This document shows, piece after piece, positions 27,216 through 38,000 of a stretch of DNA of 60,000 nt. Origin of the DNA: Membranipora membranacea (Eukaryota; Bryozoa; Gymnolaemata; Cheilostomatida; Membraniporidae); assembly GCA_914767715.1 (NCBI GenBank), contig OU612068.1, forward strand, positions 622,001 through 682,000, written 5' to 3'. A program made the translations under genes and the position numbers. The notes below the pieces were generated by a model, which saw nothing but the letters and a program-made list of their open reading frames with translations, searched no databases and had not been told where the DNA came from. Every line of letters begins with the position of its first letter. Positions within the stretch are counted from its first letter, which is position 1.

Positions 27216-30200
27216 CTACTCTCTGCTCAACTCACCAACCAACGCATATTATTGGTACTAGCCAGAACAATTTGACTTGTGATATCAGTATTGTGAGTAT
27301 TTTCGTGCGAGTTCTTTTCGACACTCAAAAATGTAAGGAAGACATTGAAGATAAGAAATCCCCACATATCCAGGCTGGAGGTATCTACTTTCATTGAGTT
27401 TTAATCTGTATGTCTTGATGATGTCAGTCATATAAGCGTGCAGATAGGGAGTAGGAACACAAAACGTATATATAATGTCCATCACCAGGTTGTGATGTAA
27501 GAGTAGGGGCCATCATTGGTAATGAGGAGATAACTTTCCACCACCTGTTAATTACTCATATAAGCATGGTTCAATGAAGGGAGTTCATTGCATGGTTCCC
27601 AGTAGGTATCTATTGCACACAGTTCTGTGCTTTGGTATGTGGTGGTGTCGTCAGAATGCACTGGTGGAGTTGGGCAAGAACTGTTAATAATGGTGGGGTG
27701 TTGACACTGTTGATATTTATATCTCCCAGTATAGCTGATAATTACTCATGCCCCCTGTGATCAGCTGTGATGTAAGATACAGTCATGACATACATGAGCT
27801 CCAGCAGCGGTAAATACCTAAACAGGTCACATGACGACCCAGCAGCTGCACATTACCAAATATGTCGCAATTTTCTGGAATAGCTGAAAATCAAACGAGC
27901 CGTAGCTGTCCCAAAGCGACTAATTTGCACACCCCCATAGTATCAAATTGGTGGACACTGGATCACTGCTTTTTATTTTGGTCTCTTCATTTTCTGACGT
28001 CACCACAGTAGATATTTTTTCCTCACAGAAATCAATGAGGATATTAACACTGATTTTGACACTGATTAGGAGCCGGTGATTAACCCTAGAGACACCTTAA
28101 AGCTCATTAACTTCATGCGCTGACATCCTACGCAGCTTCAGATCTCTAACAATGTCCTAATGTTTCGTCAAACGTAAACGCAACACATCAAAAGGAATAC
28201 CCCAGCTGTTTGATACCTAACTTGTCAAATAGATGGATCTACGCTCAGATATTAGCCTGTTTCATTCAGTGTCAAGAGGAAGGCTTATTACTGATGTTTA
28301 TCTATAGAGAGAGGCAGTATGACTGCAAGCTTTTAACTTATCTGCAGATGGTTGTATCAAGAATTCCGGTGCAGTTGAGGCCGGTATTACTATCGGTGCT
28401 AATATGCTAAACTGATATACTGGTACATCATACAAGGCTTTAGTGTTTCATGTGATCATCTAAAATCCCTGAAAATCCTTGAGATTAGCATTTAAAAATG
28501 TGAAATTTCATAGTTATTCAAATTGCACCCAATGAATGATTTTGGTTTGTGAACTGACCAAGCATCTGTTCCCTAACTACATACTAGCCCATTCATTGTG
28601 TGAACCATCAGCTCATTTATGTAAATTTGAGGAAATGATGGAGATTGATGGACACTCATGTAAATAAGCTCTTTGTTGATTAGCCTAACTACCCCCTAGC
28701 TACAGCATAGCCTGGTGACACAACTCAGCGCACTTCCGAATGTCACAAATTTGGCATGAGTCGTTCAGGTAATCCATGGTAATCAAAAGGCAGGATGTGG
28801 TGAATACTGTTTTATAGTGAATTTTTTCTTGAAATTATTTTTTACGGAGTATTTATAGATAAGCAGATGTGATAAAGACCTTCTCCGCAGGAAGCCAGAA
28901 ATATAAACTGTTTCTATGAATGATAATTGATCTGAACCGGCATCAAAGGTCCTTCATCACAATTAAAGATCGCTACTTTTCTCCGCTCTTACAGATAGAA
29001 TTCTAATGTATGTGTCAACTTGAATATTTCCTGAATATATCGGTGGGTAAAGAGAAGACGATCAATAGATTTTATTTTGGTCATGCATTAACCTTACTGA
29101 AGCAACTGGAGCACTTGCTCTCCGGCTAAGGCCTGCCGATCTTAGCATAGCTGCTTCAACAATTTTGTAATCATCAATAGGCGAATTATAGCTAATTTAC
29201 ATTCATGGAGGGTATGATAAGTGAGTTTTAATTGCGTCCTATTGACAAGAGAAATCAATTCTGCATTAGGTCTCATCAACTGATCATCTTCAACTGGCTG
29301 TGCCAAATATACATAAGTAAAGTTGTCAATGCTATAGATAACTAAACGCAACAACACAACAACAGTCAAGAGCACCGCCGCAGTCTCAGCATCTGCAGAC
29401 ATTTTAGTTTAGCGATGACATCAATATGGTGACAAACTGTCTACAATGGAAAAGGTCGTGTTTTCATTTGTCTTACCACTTTAGAGGTGTAAACTACCTT
29501 CACGATATGTCACTCAATCACTGCTTTCTATTTTGGCATACAAAGTTCAATCAACATCCTTATATATTTTACACTGAGCATGTGTTGGGTGACTGCTCAA
29601 GGGGTCATCCACATCGAGACGATGGTAAAAGAGAAACGATGACAATAACAAAATTTTCCCCTCAAGTCTGAGGTTGGAGGGATACTGCAATAGTTGGTCA
29701 TCAAGGCGCTGTCCTGTGTGACTTAGCTTGTTTTAAACGTCAAAATTGATAATATTTGTTATGCTGATGGGAAGGTAACATTACTCTCTGATAGAGGGAA
29801 GCATAATATAAGCACTAAGCAGTCAGTGTCCCTAGCCTTGAGTGACAAAAGTTTGATAGCGTGAATCCTCCTAATTGTGGCCTCTTCTAGTGTCTCCAAC
29901 TACTTGGGAGAACTAATTAGGGTGGGTGTCCCGTTCGACCCTCTCTGGGTGAACAAGTGAGTCAAATACATTTATTTTCAGAGGTTATCCTCTCCTATTA
30001 CAAGGGATAACAACTCACAAAATATAAATCTTCAGCTATCTCATAAAATAACAATTAGCTTTCCTGAAGCCCTCAAAAGCTATGGAAGCTATGACAATGA
30101 TTGTTTAAAAGCACATCCAGCATTCATTTCCTCAAATATAATGATTTCAAAGGCCCTAATATCATATGACAGTTTATGGTCACAGTGCCGTTTTGAATGC

Positions 30201-31615
30201 TGTTGACTACAGAAGTTAGGGTGATATATTCTGACGTTATCCGCACTCTAGCAAATAGAAGTACAGTTTTGTGAAGATGATGTCGACAGGTGCAGAGCAG
30301 TGGAGAGATATTGGTAGAAACATCAAACATGGTGGTGTCATCGGTAAGCTTCTAGTTCTCAACACTGTTGATAATATGAATGTTTGCAGACCAGGGAGGG
30401 AGGGAGGTTGAAAGATGCTGCTCAAACTAAGTGTGTCTGTGACTTGAGTTTGGTGAGCTGATAAGATACATGTTTGAGTCTGCTGTATCGTGATGGTGGA
30501 CTGTTAGAAGGCTTAAATTTTTCCTTTCAAGCTGGATTACCATATCTATGAGTTTGTATTATTGGTGTTCGTCTTGAAGAGTATTATGAATGTAAAACAG
30601 CCAATGTGTTGATGCTCTTACCACCGGGACAACCATCTGAGACTGAATCTCAGAATACACCATGTCCGATTAGTTTGATTAGATTCAAAATTGTCAGTAA
30701 GCTCATCTAGTCGTATACCAGACTCTCTCACTCACTACAATGCATACTTACTACGGCTACGCGACCTCCCCCTTCACTGCTCAGGTCAAAGTGGTCCCTT
30801 ATAGAATCAATGATTGCGTACAGATTTCAAACAGGTTTTTCACCATATGATTGAATTTTCTATTGTTTAATTGTTGTTACAACCATTACTGACCATAACC
30901 ATGATCCTTACTGGCTGCCCTGATACAGTATCTTACTTGACATTAGCAACATGTGTATATGAAGAAAACATGGACAATTAGAAGATGATTGAGCGAACCA
31001 ACAAAATAGGAAAGGAAGTCATATCAAATCGGAAGTCCTGCTAATAAATAAGCTGTGACAGTAGAGTGTATCATAACAATAAATAATAAGTTGATAATTA
31101 TTCTCAACAAGTTATTAATTGCTGTAAACCACCATTTACAATGATTCATTAAATCAATAGTCTTTGTACGGCATTTTTTTGACACATGTTGATACCTCCT
31201 CTTCCACTGTTGGTTGGTTGTGAATGAGAGCCAAACCAGTGCTGTATGGCCGAGTGTATCGAAGCCTCAGGCTGGTACATGAACTCAGGCTGGTACATGA
31301 AACGTCCTGTCAGCTTAATTTAAGAACTGATGCTTTGAGTAGACATAAATGATAACTTCTAGTAGCAGATTTGTCTGAATAATGCTTCCCTGTTTGTTAT
31401 TCCTTGTTAATTCATATATTGAGAACGATGCAGTTCAGTTTTCTGTGAGCCGAGTTTCATCTGGCTGATTACCCATTGCAATAAAATTTATGCTCAATAA
31501 TTGGACCAGCGATCTCAGTGCCTGTTATGATATTTATCTTATTTGTAGCTGCTCAAACCGAATAATTTCTCTGGTGTATTTTGTCCTGACTACACTTTAG
31601 ACTTACTCCTCAAGC
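27216..31615. other. Gene-poor region (second part)
   Basis: No supported gene, RNA or mobile element seen. Open frames of 60-86 codons here have no domain similarity that I recognise and no coherent splice chain. Confidence 0.5.
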
Positions 31616-31990
31616 CAGGGGCGTATATTCAAAAAAATTTCACTCACTGACTTTTCAGAGATGAGCATATGAATCGGGCGCAGCCCGATCCACATGCCGT
31701 AGGCGTGGCGGGGAGGGTGTGGGAGGGGCGCTTAAGCGCCCTCCCACCACGGAAATTTTTGCATATCGGTAGCAAAATAGTGCAAGCAGAGAGGTATTTC
31801 AATAGCTCACTGAGCTGTTGGGTACTTTCAGAAAACAACTCAATAGCAGTAGAAGATTACGGTAAAAATGCTCCAGTTATAAAGCACCCATTTGAAAAAA
31901 ACTGATCTTGACGGGATTCGAACCCACAACAATCTTATTATCAGTGATTATAAAGCGGACGCTCTACACACTCCAAGTAATTACAACCCT
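31616..31990. mobile_element. hAT-like MITE remnant carrying a tRNA-like fragment
   Basis: It starts with CAGGGGCGTATATTC, a typical hAT-type terminus that matches the end of the intact element at 47325 (shared GGGCGTATATTC). Inside are two strong palindromes: ATCGGGC/GCCCGAT around 31680 and a near-perfect one centred on GCGCTTAAGCGC (about 31717-31745). Near the far end, ATCTTGA and ACCCACAAC are shared with the 47 kb element, but here they lie in a minus-strand tRNA-like T arm. No matching right terminus was found, so the 3' end is lost or diverged. Confidence 0.5.
31906..31980 (-). pseudogene. tRNA-derived sequence (T arm intact, D arm decayed)
   Basis: On the minus strand GTGGGTTCGAATCCCGT forms a T arm with a canonical TTCGAAT loop (B box). 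It is preceded by a TAGAGCGTCCGCTTTATAATC segment that resembles a D-arm end and anticodon arm (20-base core TAGAGCGTCCGCTTTATAAT). The acceptor stem does not pair over seven bases and the D stem is truncated, so it is probably not a functional tRNA. It lies within or at the edge of a hAT-like repeat, 15 bp before the first exon of the next gene. Confidence 0.5.
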
Positions 31991-31995
31991 TTGCC

Positions 31996-34205
31996 ATGGC
32001 CGCTGTCAGCCTTAATCGGACAGGAAACATTCTGCTAAAGTGGCCAGAGCTGCAGAGGCCAGTGACAGATACCTCAATCATACTGTGCCTCAATGAAGGT
32101 ACAGTCATTGTCTGCAATGTCGGTCAGCAATTTAAGATATATATATATATATATCATTACAGGCAAGCTGGCGGCGGTATTTATGTTTTTTGGAGTACTG
32201 TTTCTATTAGGAGGATTCTCTTGTATGATATATGGCTATGTGACGACCAGACAAAGCTTAGATATAATATATCATGGACATGAAGAAGCTGTGTAAGTGA
32301 CAAATATGTTCATGTTCCAATAGTATGAATTTTAACATGATATCTGAGATTGGATATATCATGAGAAAGCAACTCCTTTTTCAATAAAGATATCCTAATC
32401 TAATCCTAATATCAGGTTATTTTTGGCCATATATGATCTAATCTTTGTAACAAATAACATGTTACAAACTTTGGACATTTGATTTATCTTAGTGTAGATG
32501 CACTGCCAGAGGAGAAGTCTGTGGAATATTTGTAGGAATAAAACTGTTGCAATACCTGGTCGTAATGCCTATAGCATTAATGGCAGTTAAAATTTTTACA
32601 TATACTTTATAAAATCTGCACATTTTTTAAGTGCCTAAAATGGTAATGCGCTTGTATCCTTAAATTCTGCATAAACCGGGAAGAACAGTATTGCGTTGAA
32701 GTTTCTCCGACCTGTATATTTACGAGATGACAACTCTTGAATGGATATAACATGATGTTATGAATGTTACAGACCAGAGAGACTGAGGCATGAGGGATTT
32801 GGACCGTTCTGGGTTGTCGGCCTCGTATCGTGTGGTGCAGGTGCTACGTTCGTTGGACTAAGTATGAGTTTGTGTCTCTGTCTTTGCTGCTTTAACTCGG
32901 GCAGCAGAGGAGCAAAAGATATGCGAAAAGTATATATATATCTATCACCCCGTATAATAATTATTTACTGATAGAGTAAGAGTCGTTCTTGGTAGTAATA
33001 GATAAGATTTATCTCGCATGCATTTACATGATAAATTGATCTTTGTCGGGGATCAACCTTAGATGTTCAGGCACGGTTCAAATGAAGTAAATTTTGATAT
33101 TCACCCGATAGTATTTGCTAAAACCAGAAAGGCAATATATTATTCTACATCTAGTGGTACGCTGTAACCGACAGTAGAGGGGTTGCAACTCCAAAGTAGT
33201 CAAACCTTTATCTTGAACTTATCTCGAGGAGTGAATTATTTGCAGGAGGAAAAGCTCGCTTTCTCACCGGTTTTTGAAATATCTAACATTTACTCACCCT
33301 CATACCTCGGCCAGCTAAAATTAACTGCTAGCTAAGATCAAGGCTAGAACTAGTAACCCAAGGCTAGAACTAGTAACCCAAGGCTAGAACTAGTAACCCA
33401 AGGCTAGAACTAGTAACCCAAGGCTAGAACTAGGAACCCAAGGCTAGAACTAGGAACCCAAGGCTAAACTAATCCCTAGCATGTATTTAGAGGCCATTCT
33501 GCGCATGCTCAGCTCTGGGCATGAGCTGATCTCCGAAGCCATCTGATTGGCTACCTGCTCTGGTGACATACTCCCCAAAGCGTGCGGATTTGTTAATAAT
33601 AGTTATCCTCTCTTGTCATTATTAGCTGACTTTTTATTGACAGTTTATGCAGGGGATGTTCCATTTCCCCTTTCCAAAGTTACAATCAGAACCCAAACTA
33701 AACTCATTGTTCTTGCACATGCGCAAATTCAAGTCACGCATGATGCATACTTAGCCTTACGACACCTGCTTTGTGGTAATGATAGCCTAGTTTATCAGTG
33801 ATCTACATGCCCAGTCAGATCACGAGAGTCAGTATGTTTAGAGGCAGCAGATCTACACGTATATGTTCACTACGCCCACGTCCACTGCCTTCTCTACCTC
33901 TCCACTCATTGATATGCATTTATAATATATTGTATCAATGGTTCGATTGTCCACGTATTTGATCTGAACAGCAAATGGAAAGAGTCTCATAATAAGAAGA
34001 AATTGATATCCTGTATGAAGACAAGTATGAAAATGATTGACAATGAATGAAATGAGTTTTCATCATATCATACAACTTTTATATAATATAATATAAAGTC
34101 ACGCTTTCTGTCTCCTTACAGGGTAAGAAACAAGATGAGGATCCTGAGATGTCAAAATCTGAGGAGGCAGCCGAGGAGAAAGTCAAACAGCCTTACACCA
34201 TCTGA
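31996..34205 (+). CDS. Small two-pass membrane protein, unrecognised family, four exons
   Basis: Exons 31996-32098, 32163-32292, 32773-32929 and 34122-34205 join with matching phases (1, 2, 0) to give 157 residues. The start ATG sits in a good context (TTGCCATGG). Two hydrophobic segments are clear: about residues 37-61 (LAAVFMFFGVLFLLGG...) and 90-118 (FWVVGLVSCGAGATFVG, ending in a Cys-rich LCLCLCCF stretch likely to be palmitoylated or buried). About 30 polar residues separate them. The C-terminal tail is basic, then acidic with Lys/Glu runs (EEAAEEKVKQPYTI). Intron 1 is only 64 bp, with a TA repeat before the acceptor; donor 3 (AAA|GTATAT) is weak. I do not recognise the family; many small animal TMEM proteins have this layout. 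Exons 2-4 are well supported. Exon 1 is less certain because it follows a transposon remnant. Confidence 0.7.
33340..33480. repeat. 20 bp tandem minisatellite in intron 3 of the two-TM gene
   Basis: Unit AAGGCTAGAACTAGTAACCC, six full copies plus a partial one. The first four are identical and copies five and six share one change (TAGGAACCC), showing recent expansion. The unit contains CTAG twice. Confidence 0.95.
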
Positions 34206-34390
34206 GAAGATAATAGTCTCATACCATCTGAATATATAACAGCCTTATACCACCCGGGAATATAACTGTACTATACCATATACAGCCTTATACCATCTGA
34301 ATATACCATCTGAGAAGATAAAAGTCTTACACCATCTGATTATCTAACCGTCTCATACCATCTGAATATATAACTGTATTACTACAGTAT
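34186..34390. repeat. Degenerate tandem repeat spanning the stop codon and 3' UTR of the two-TM gene
   Basis: The motif CCTTA(C/T)ACCATCTGA(A/G)(T/A)A recurs about seven times. The first copy supplies the last codons and the TGA stop of the two-TM protein (Pro-Tyr-Thr-Ile-stop). Later copies lie in the presumed 3' UTR. Confidence 0.75.
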
Positions 34391-35071
34391 ATACTATTAT
34401 TATATAACTCTATGCAGAGCGCAGCACTGCTCTGGACACTTTTATTTGATTATGCCCATACTTTGGTAACATAAGCCTCATCATATAATAACAAACTAAT
34501 TTATTTATGTACATGATGCGTCGGTATATATTATAAAATCTGAAGTATAAAATAATAACAGGAGCAGAGAATAGGAAACAGAAGTGATTATTATACCACA
34601 GAATAACACAGGATGAGGGAAGAATAAGTAGTCCAGGAATAGACAAATCCGAAATGCATAATTGAGAGCACAGTCAGTTTGGTTGGAGGTTTCAGTAGTA
34701 AAAACACAGTTATAAATTTGAGCCTTATCTTGCATAGAACCGAATAATGGCGGGACTCGAGAGCGTGATATGAGGCTTAGGTATTTGCCTATTTGACCCA
34801 GTCTTGTATATAGGAGGTATTCTTTGCATTCTGGGACACCCCAGCTAGCATACAAGGTTTGGCAAACACTTAAAAAACTCAAATATAATTATATTACAAA
34901 CATCCTTACAGCACAATAGCAGAGGAATGGATGAAATTGATCATGATTACACCTAAGACAAATGAAAAAGTGCCGATCCCGACATGAAGAAAAAGCTCCA
35001 TTATATTCGAGCGATGCATTGTGCAATCAGCAATAAGTCTAAGCGATAAAAATAAACCTTCGACGAGGAAG
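34206..35071. other. Convergent intergenic spacer
   Basis: It separates the ends of the two-TM gene (+) and the PPxY gene (-) and presumably contains both 3' UTRs. Apart from the tandem repeat at its left end I see only AT-rich sequence. Open frames on the minus strand (34410-34882) are not credible genes. Confidence 0.5.
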
Positions 35072-38000
35072 TTAACCATCTATTATAAGCTGGCCATTAT
35101 CCCTCCCAGTGTCAGGGGCAGCCGAGTCCTCTAACACAACATCCTCATAAGCAGGGGGCGGCGGTGCAGCCTCCGCATACGACGGAGGTGCTACGGAATC
35201 TGTAGGATCGGGGCTATGAGGAGTAGATCGATCTCTCTGTCGAGCTCGAGCCTGCTGAAGGATAGCAGCATCTAAAGCAGCATCTACGACTATAGCTGTG
35301 AGCCGGGACCTCAGCTGCTCTGTAAACATAAGACATAGAAGTAGATATAACCACTGAGCTCTGAGCTGAGAGAGATATATAACATGTACTAAGTAAGGAG
35401 CACCTTAACTCAGACACACTTTATGGTATCAGTAATGGTTTTGCCCTCAGATAATTGAATATACCAAACCAAACTACAATGATGAATGATGGGTGTAGCA
35501 CTAGGGTTATAAGACATGAGGCTTGTTGTAGCCTTGTGAATGAGTTTATGTCATGTGTCTGGCCCATCTATCCCTTCAAAACATCTAATCATTTAGACAT
35601 CAGAGTAAAAGCTACTGAATGATTTCACTTAGTAACAGAAAATCAGCCGTCTGCTATCCAGTAAGTGTCACATGTCCTAACCCGGAGCTTATTGAAATCA
35701 TTAGTTGAAATTTCACCACCAATTGATCATTGGTGTGATGAAAGTCTTCGTTAGCTCCTCAAGTATTTATAATGATAAGGCAAATTTCATCAAGAAGGAA
35801 CACAAAATGAGTTATGAGGATATGATTATTTATTTGGGTTATATGTATGGTATAAACTTACTGAGAAGACCAACGCTAGCTGGGATGAAGGGATAGGCAA
35901 CAATACACAACTCATAAACTCTACTTCAACCTAAAGACTCAAAAAACTATAGCTTAATATTCAATCCTTTGACTCAATGCCTGGCTGGTGTAGCCTGGGC
36001 ATGTGGCTTCTTTATGTTATGGGTGACACCCTAAACAAAATAGTAGCCTGTGAGGCCGTGACAAGGTTATGGCGGGTGAATAATGAATAATATGATAATG
36101 AGAGAAGGTGCTCTAGAAACTAGAAAACTTGATCACTTCCCCTCAGGTAAAGTTAAATGTTAATTCATACACAGTAATTATATGAATGATCAGATGTTAA
36201 TGTTGTATAGTAGATGACTCACCTCTCATTAGAGCCAGCCTTCTCTGTCTCAGTTTGTATATCACCACATTAAATACGATAAATAATATAACCAGAGGTA
36301 CAGTAATCCCCACTATGATATTCACACTCGCTAAAACAAAGAGACATTCCCGTATAGATAATAACCACGGTATATTACGAGGATGGACTAGGGCCTGACA
36401 CAGTTACGACAAAAAAAGACAACCTCATGATATGTGGATAATGTGTGATATGAGGTACCAACCCACCCAGGTAAGCAAAAAAGTAATTTAGATGCAATAC
36501 CAATAAAAAAATGAACAAATTTGGACAGAATTTGGTAGTAACGGCAAAGTAATAGTGCCGAGTATCACATAGTATATGATTAATATGGGGATAGAACAAA
36601 GCCAGCTTATCCTATCCTAATCACCTATACAGAGGGATGTCAAAATGCAAAAACTCTTGTTTAGAATGCTTAAACTACAAAGTAATTACTAGGAGACGCT
36701 CAGGCAGCTGGCAGAGTACTGGCAGAGTACCGGTACGGATCAGGTACAGATCAGATATGTGGTAACAAGTAAACAGTTTCATCACATACTTTAATATCCC
36801 TTTGACATAATATAACCTCAGTCTAAAAGTAGAACAATCCTCCTGCTTAAGAAAACATAACCTTACGATCCTGTGCAATTCTTATTAGACATTTATTGAC
36901 AGGAGAATCTATATTTGGCAGGTGACTTACTAGTTTCTGTTGGTACGTTTGCAGTGACCACCACAACCAGCTGTGTACTGGTCAGCTGGCGATTCTGGTA
37001 ATCTGAGTCAGTGAAAGCTATCTTAAGGACAGTACCAGGAGATCTCACACTACCAGGGAAATATTCCTCACCATTCAATCCATATGTCCCCTGTAAAGTA
37101 ATACAATAGGCTATCAATCATAGCCACTTTTAAATTGGTAAAAATACACTATCAGAATTTTAATCTAATGTCTTGATAAAATCATGATCATCTATTAGCA
37201 CTGAATGCTATATATGAACTTGAAGATGTGCAGTGTAAGGGATTCATCACGAAAGAGTGATATTCAATATTGCCTAAACCTGATAATATGTTAAAGAGAG
37301 TGACTTTACAAAACTGAAGCTAGGAAGTTATAGACTAGCCGCTACAGTGGTAACCTCACCACTACAGTGGGAACCTCAGCACTACAGTGGTAACCTCACC
37401 ACTACAGTGGTCTACTTACCACGGGTTCTAAGTATAACATCTCAGAGGAGAAGTACGATGCTGTAGAGTAGTTAGCCTGTAGGAGCTCTACCGTCGCAGG
37501 GAACGGCTCGGAGTACTCAGAGAACTGTAGAGTGAGGGAGCAGCCCGTACACTCGTCATAGTTATCAGAGTTACGCCTCACTATAATAACTCTGTCACAC
37601 CATCTCCCAACATTTCCAGTATTACTCGACGCAGAGCTTAACGTCAGCTTATCATCAGGAAACAACTCTACCTTCTCTGAACAGCAATCACTGCTCTCAC
37701 CAAAACAACCTGAAAACACCAAATATCACACACATATGTTATAAGTTAGCGACTGATAGTGCTTGTCATATCAATAAAAGGATAATTTTTATGGTATTGG
37801 TAGCTTGGCTTAAACTACCTGTTACTTCCTCGATGAAACCGAAGCATGATGCGCATAATTACTTAGAAATATAAAGGTAGGCTACAGAGATAAAGGGGTT
37901 TTAAACCTTATTTTATTTTCTATACCAGGTGATATTTACAGCATGAGTTATGCTATGATAGATACTTGTGTGTTTCAGGGACTTTCCCTTAGTTTTCTGT

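Noticed and set aside
31906-31980. Functional tRNA gene
   Set aside because: Only the T arm is canonical; the acceptor stem does not pair over seven bases and the D arm is truncated, so it is treated as a relic.
33340-33480. CRISPR array
   Set aside because: Head-to-tail 20 bp units without spacers in a eukaryotic intron; a minisatellite.
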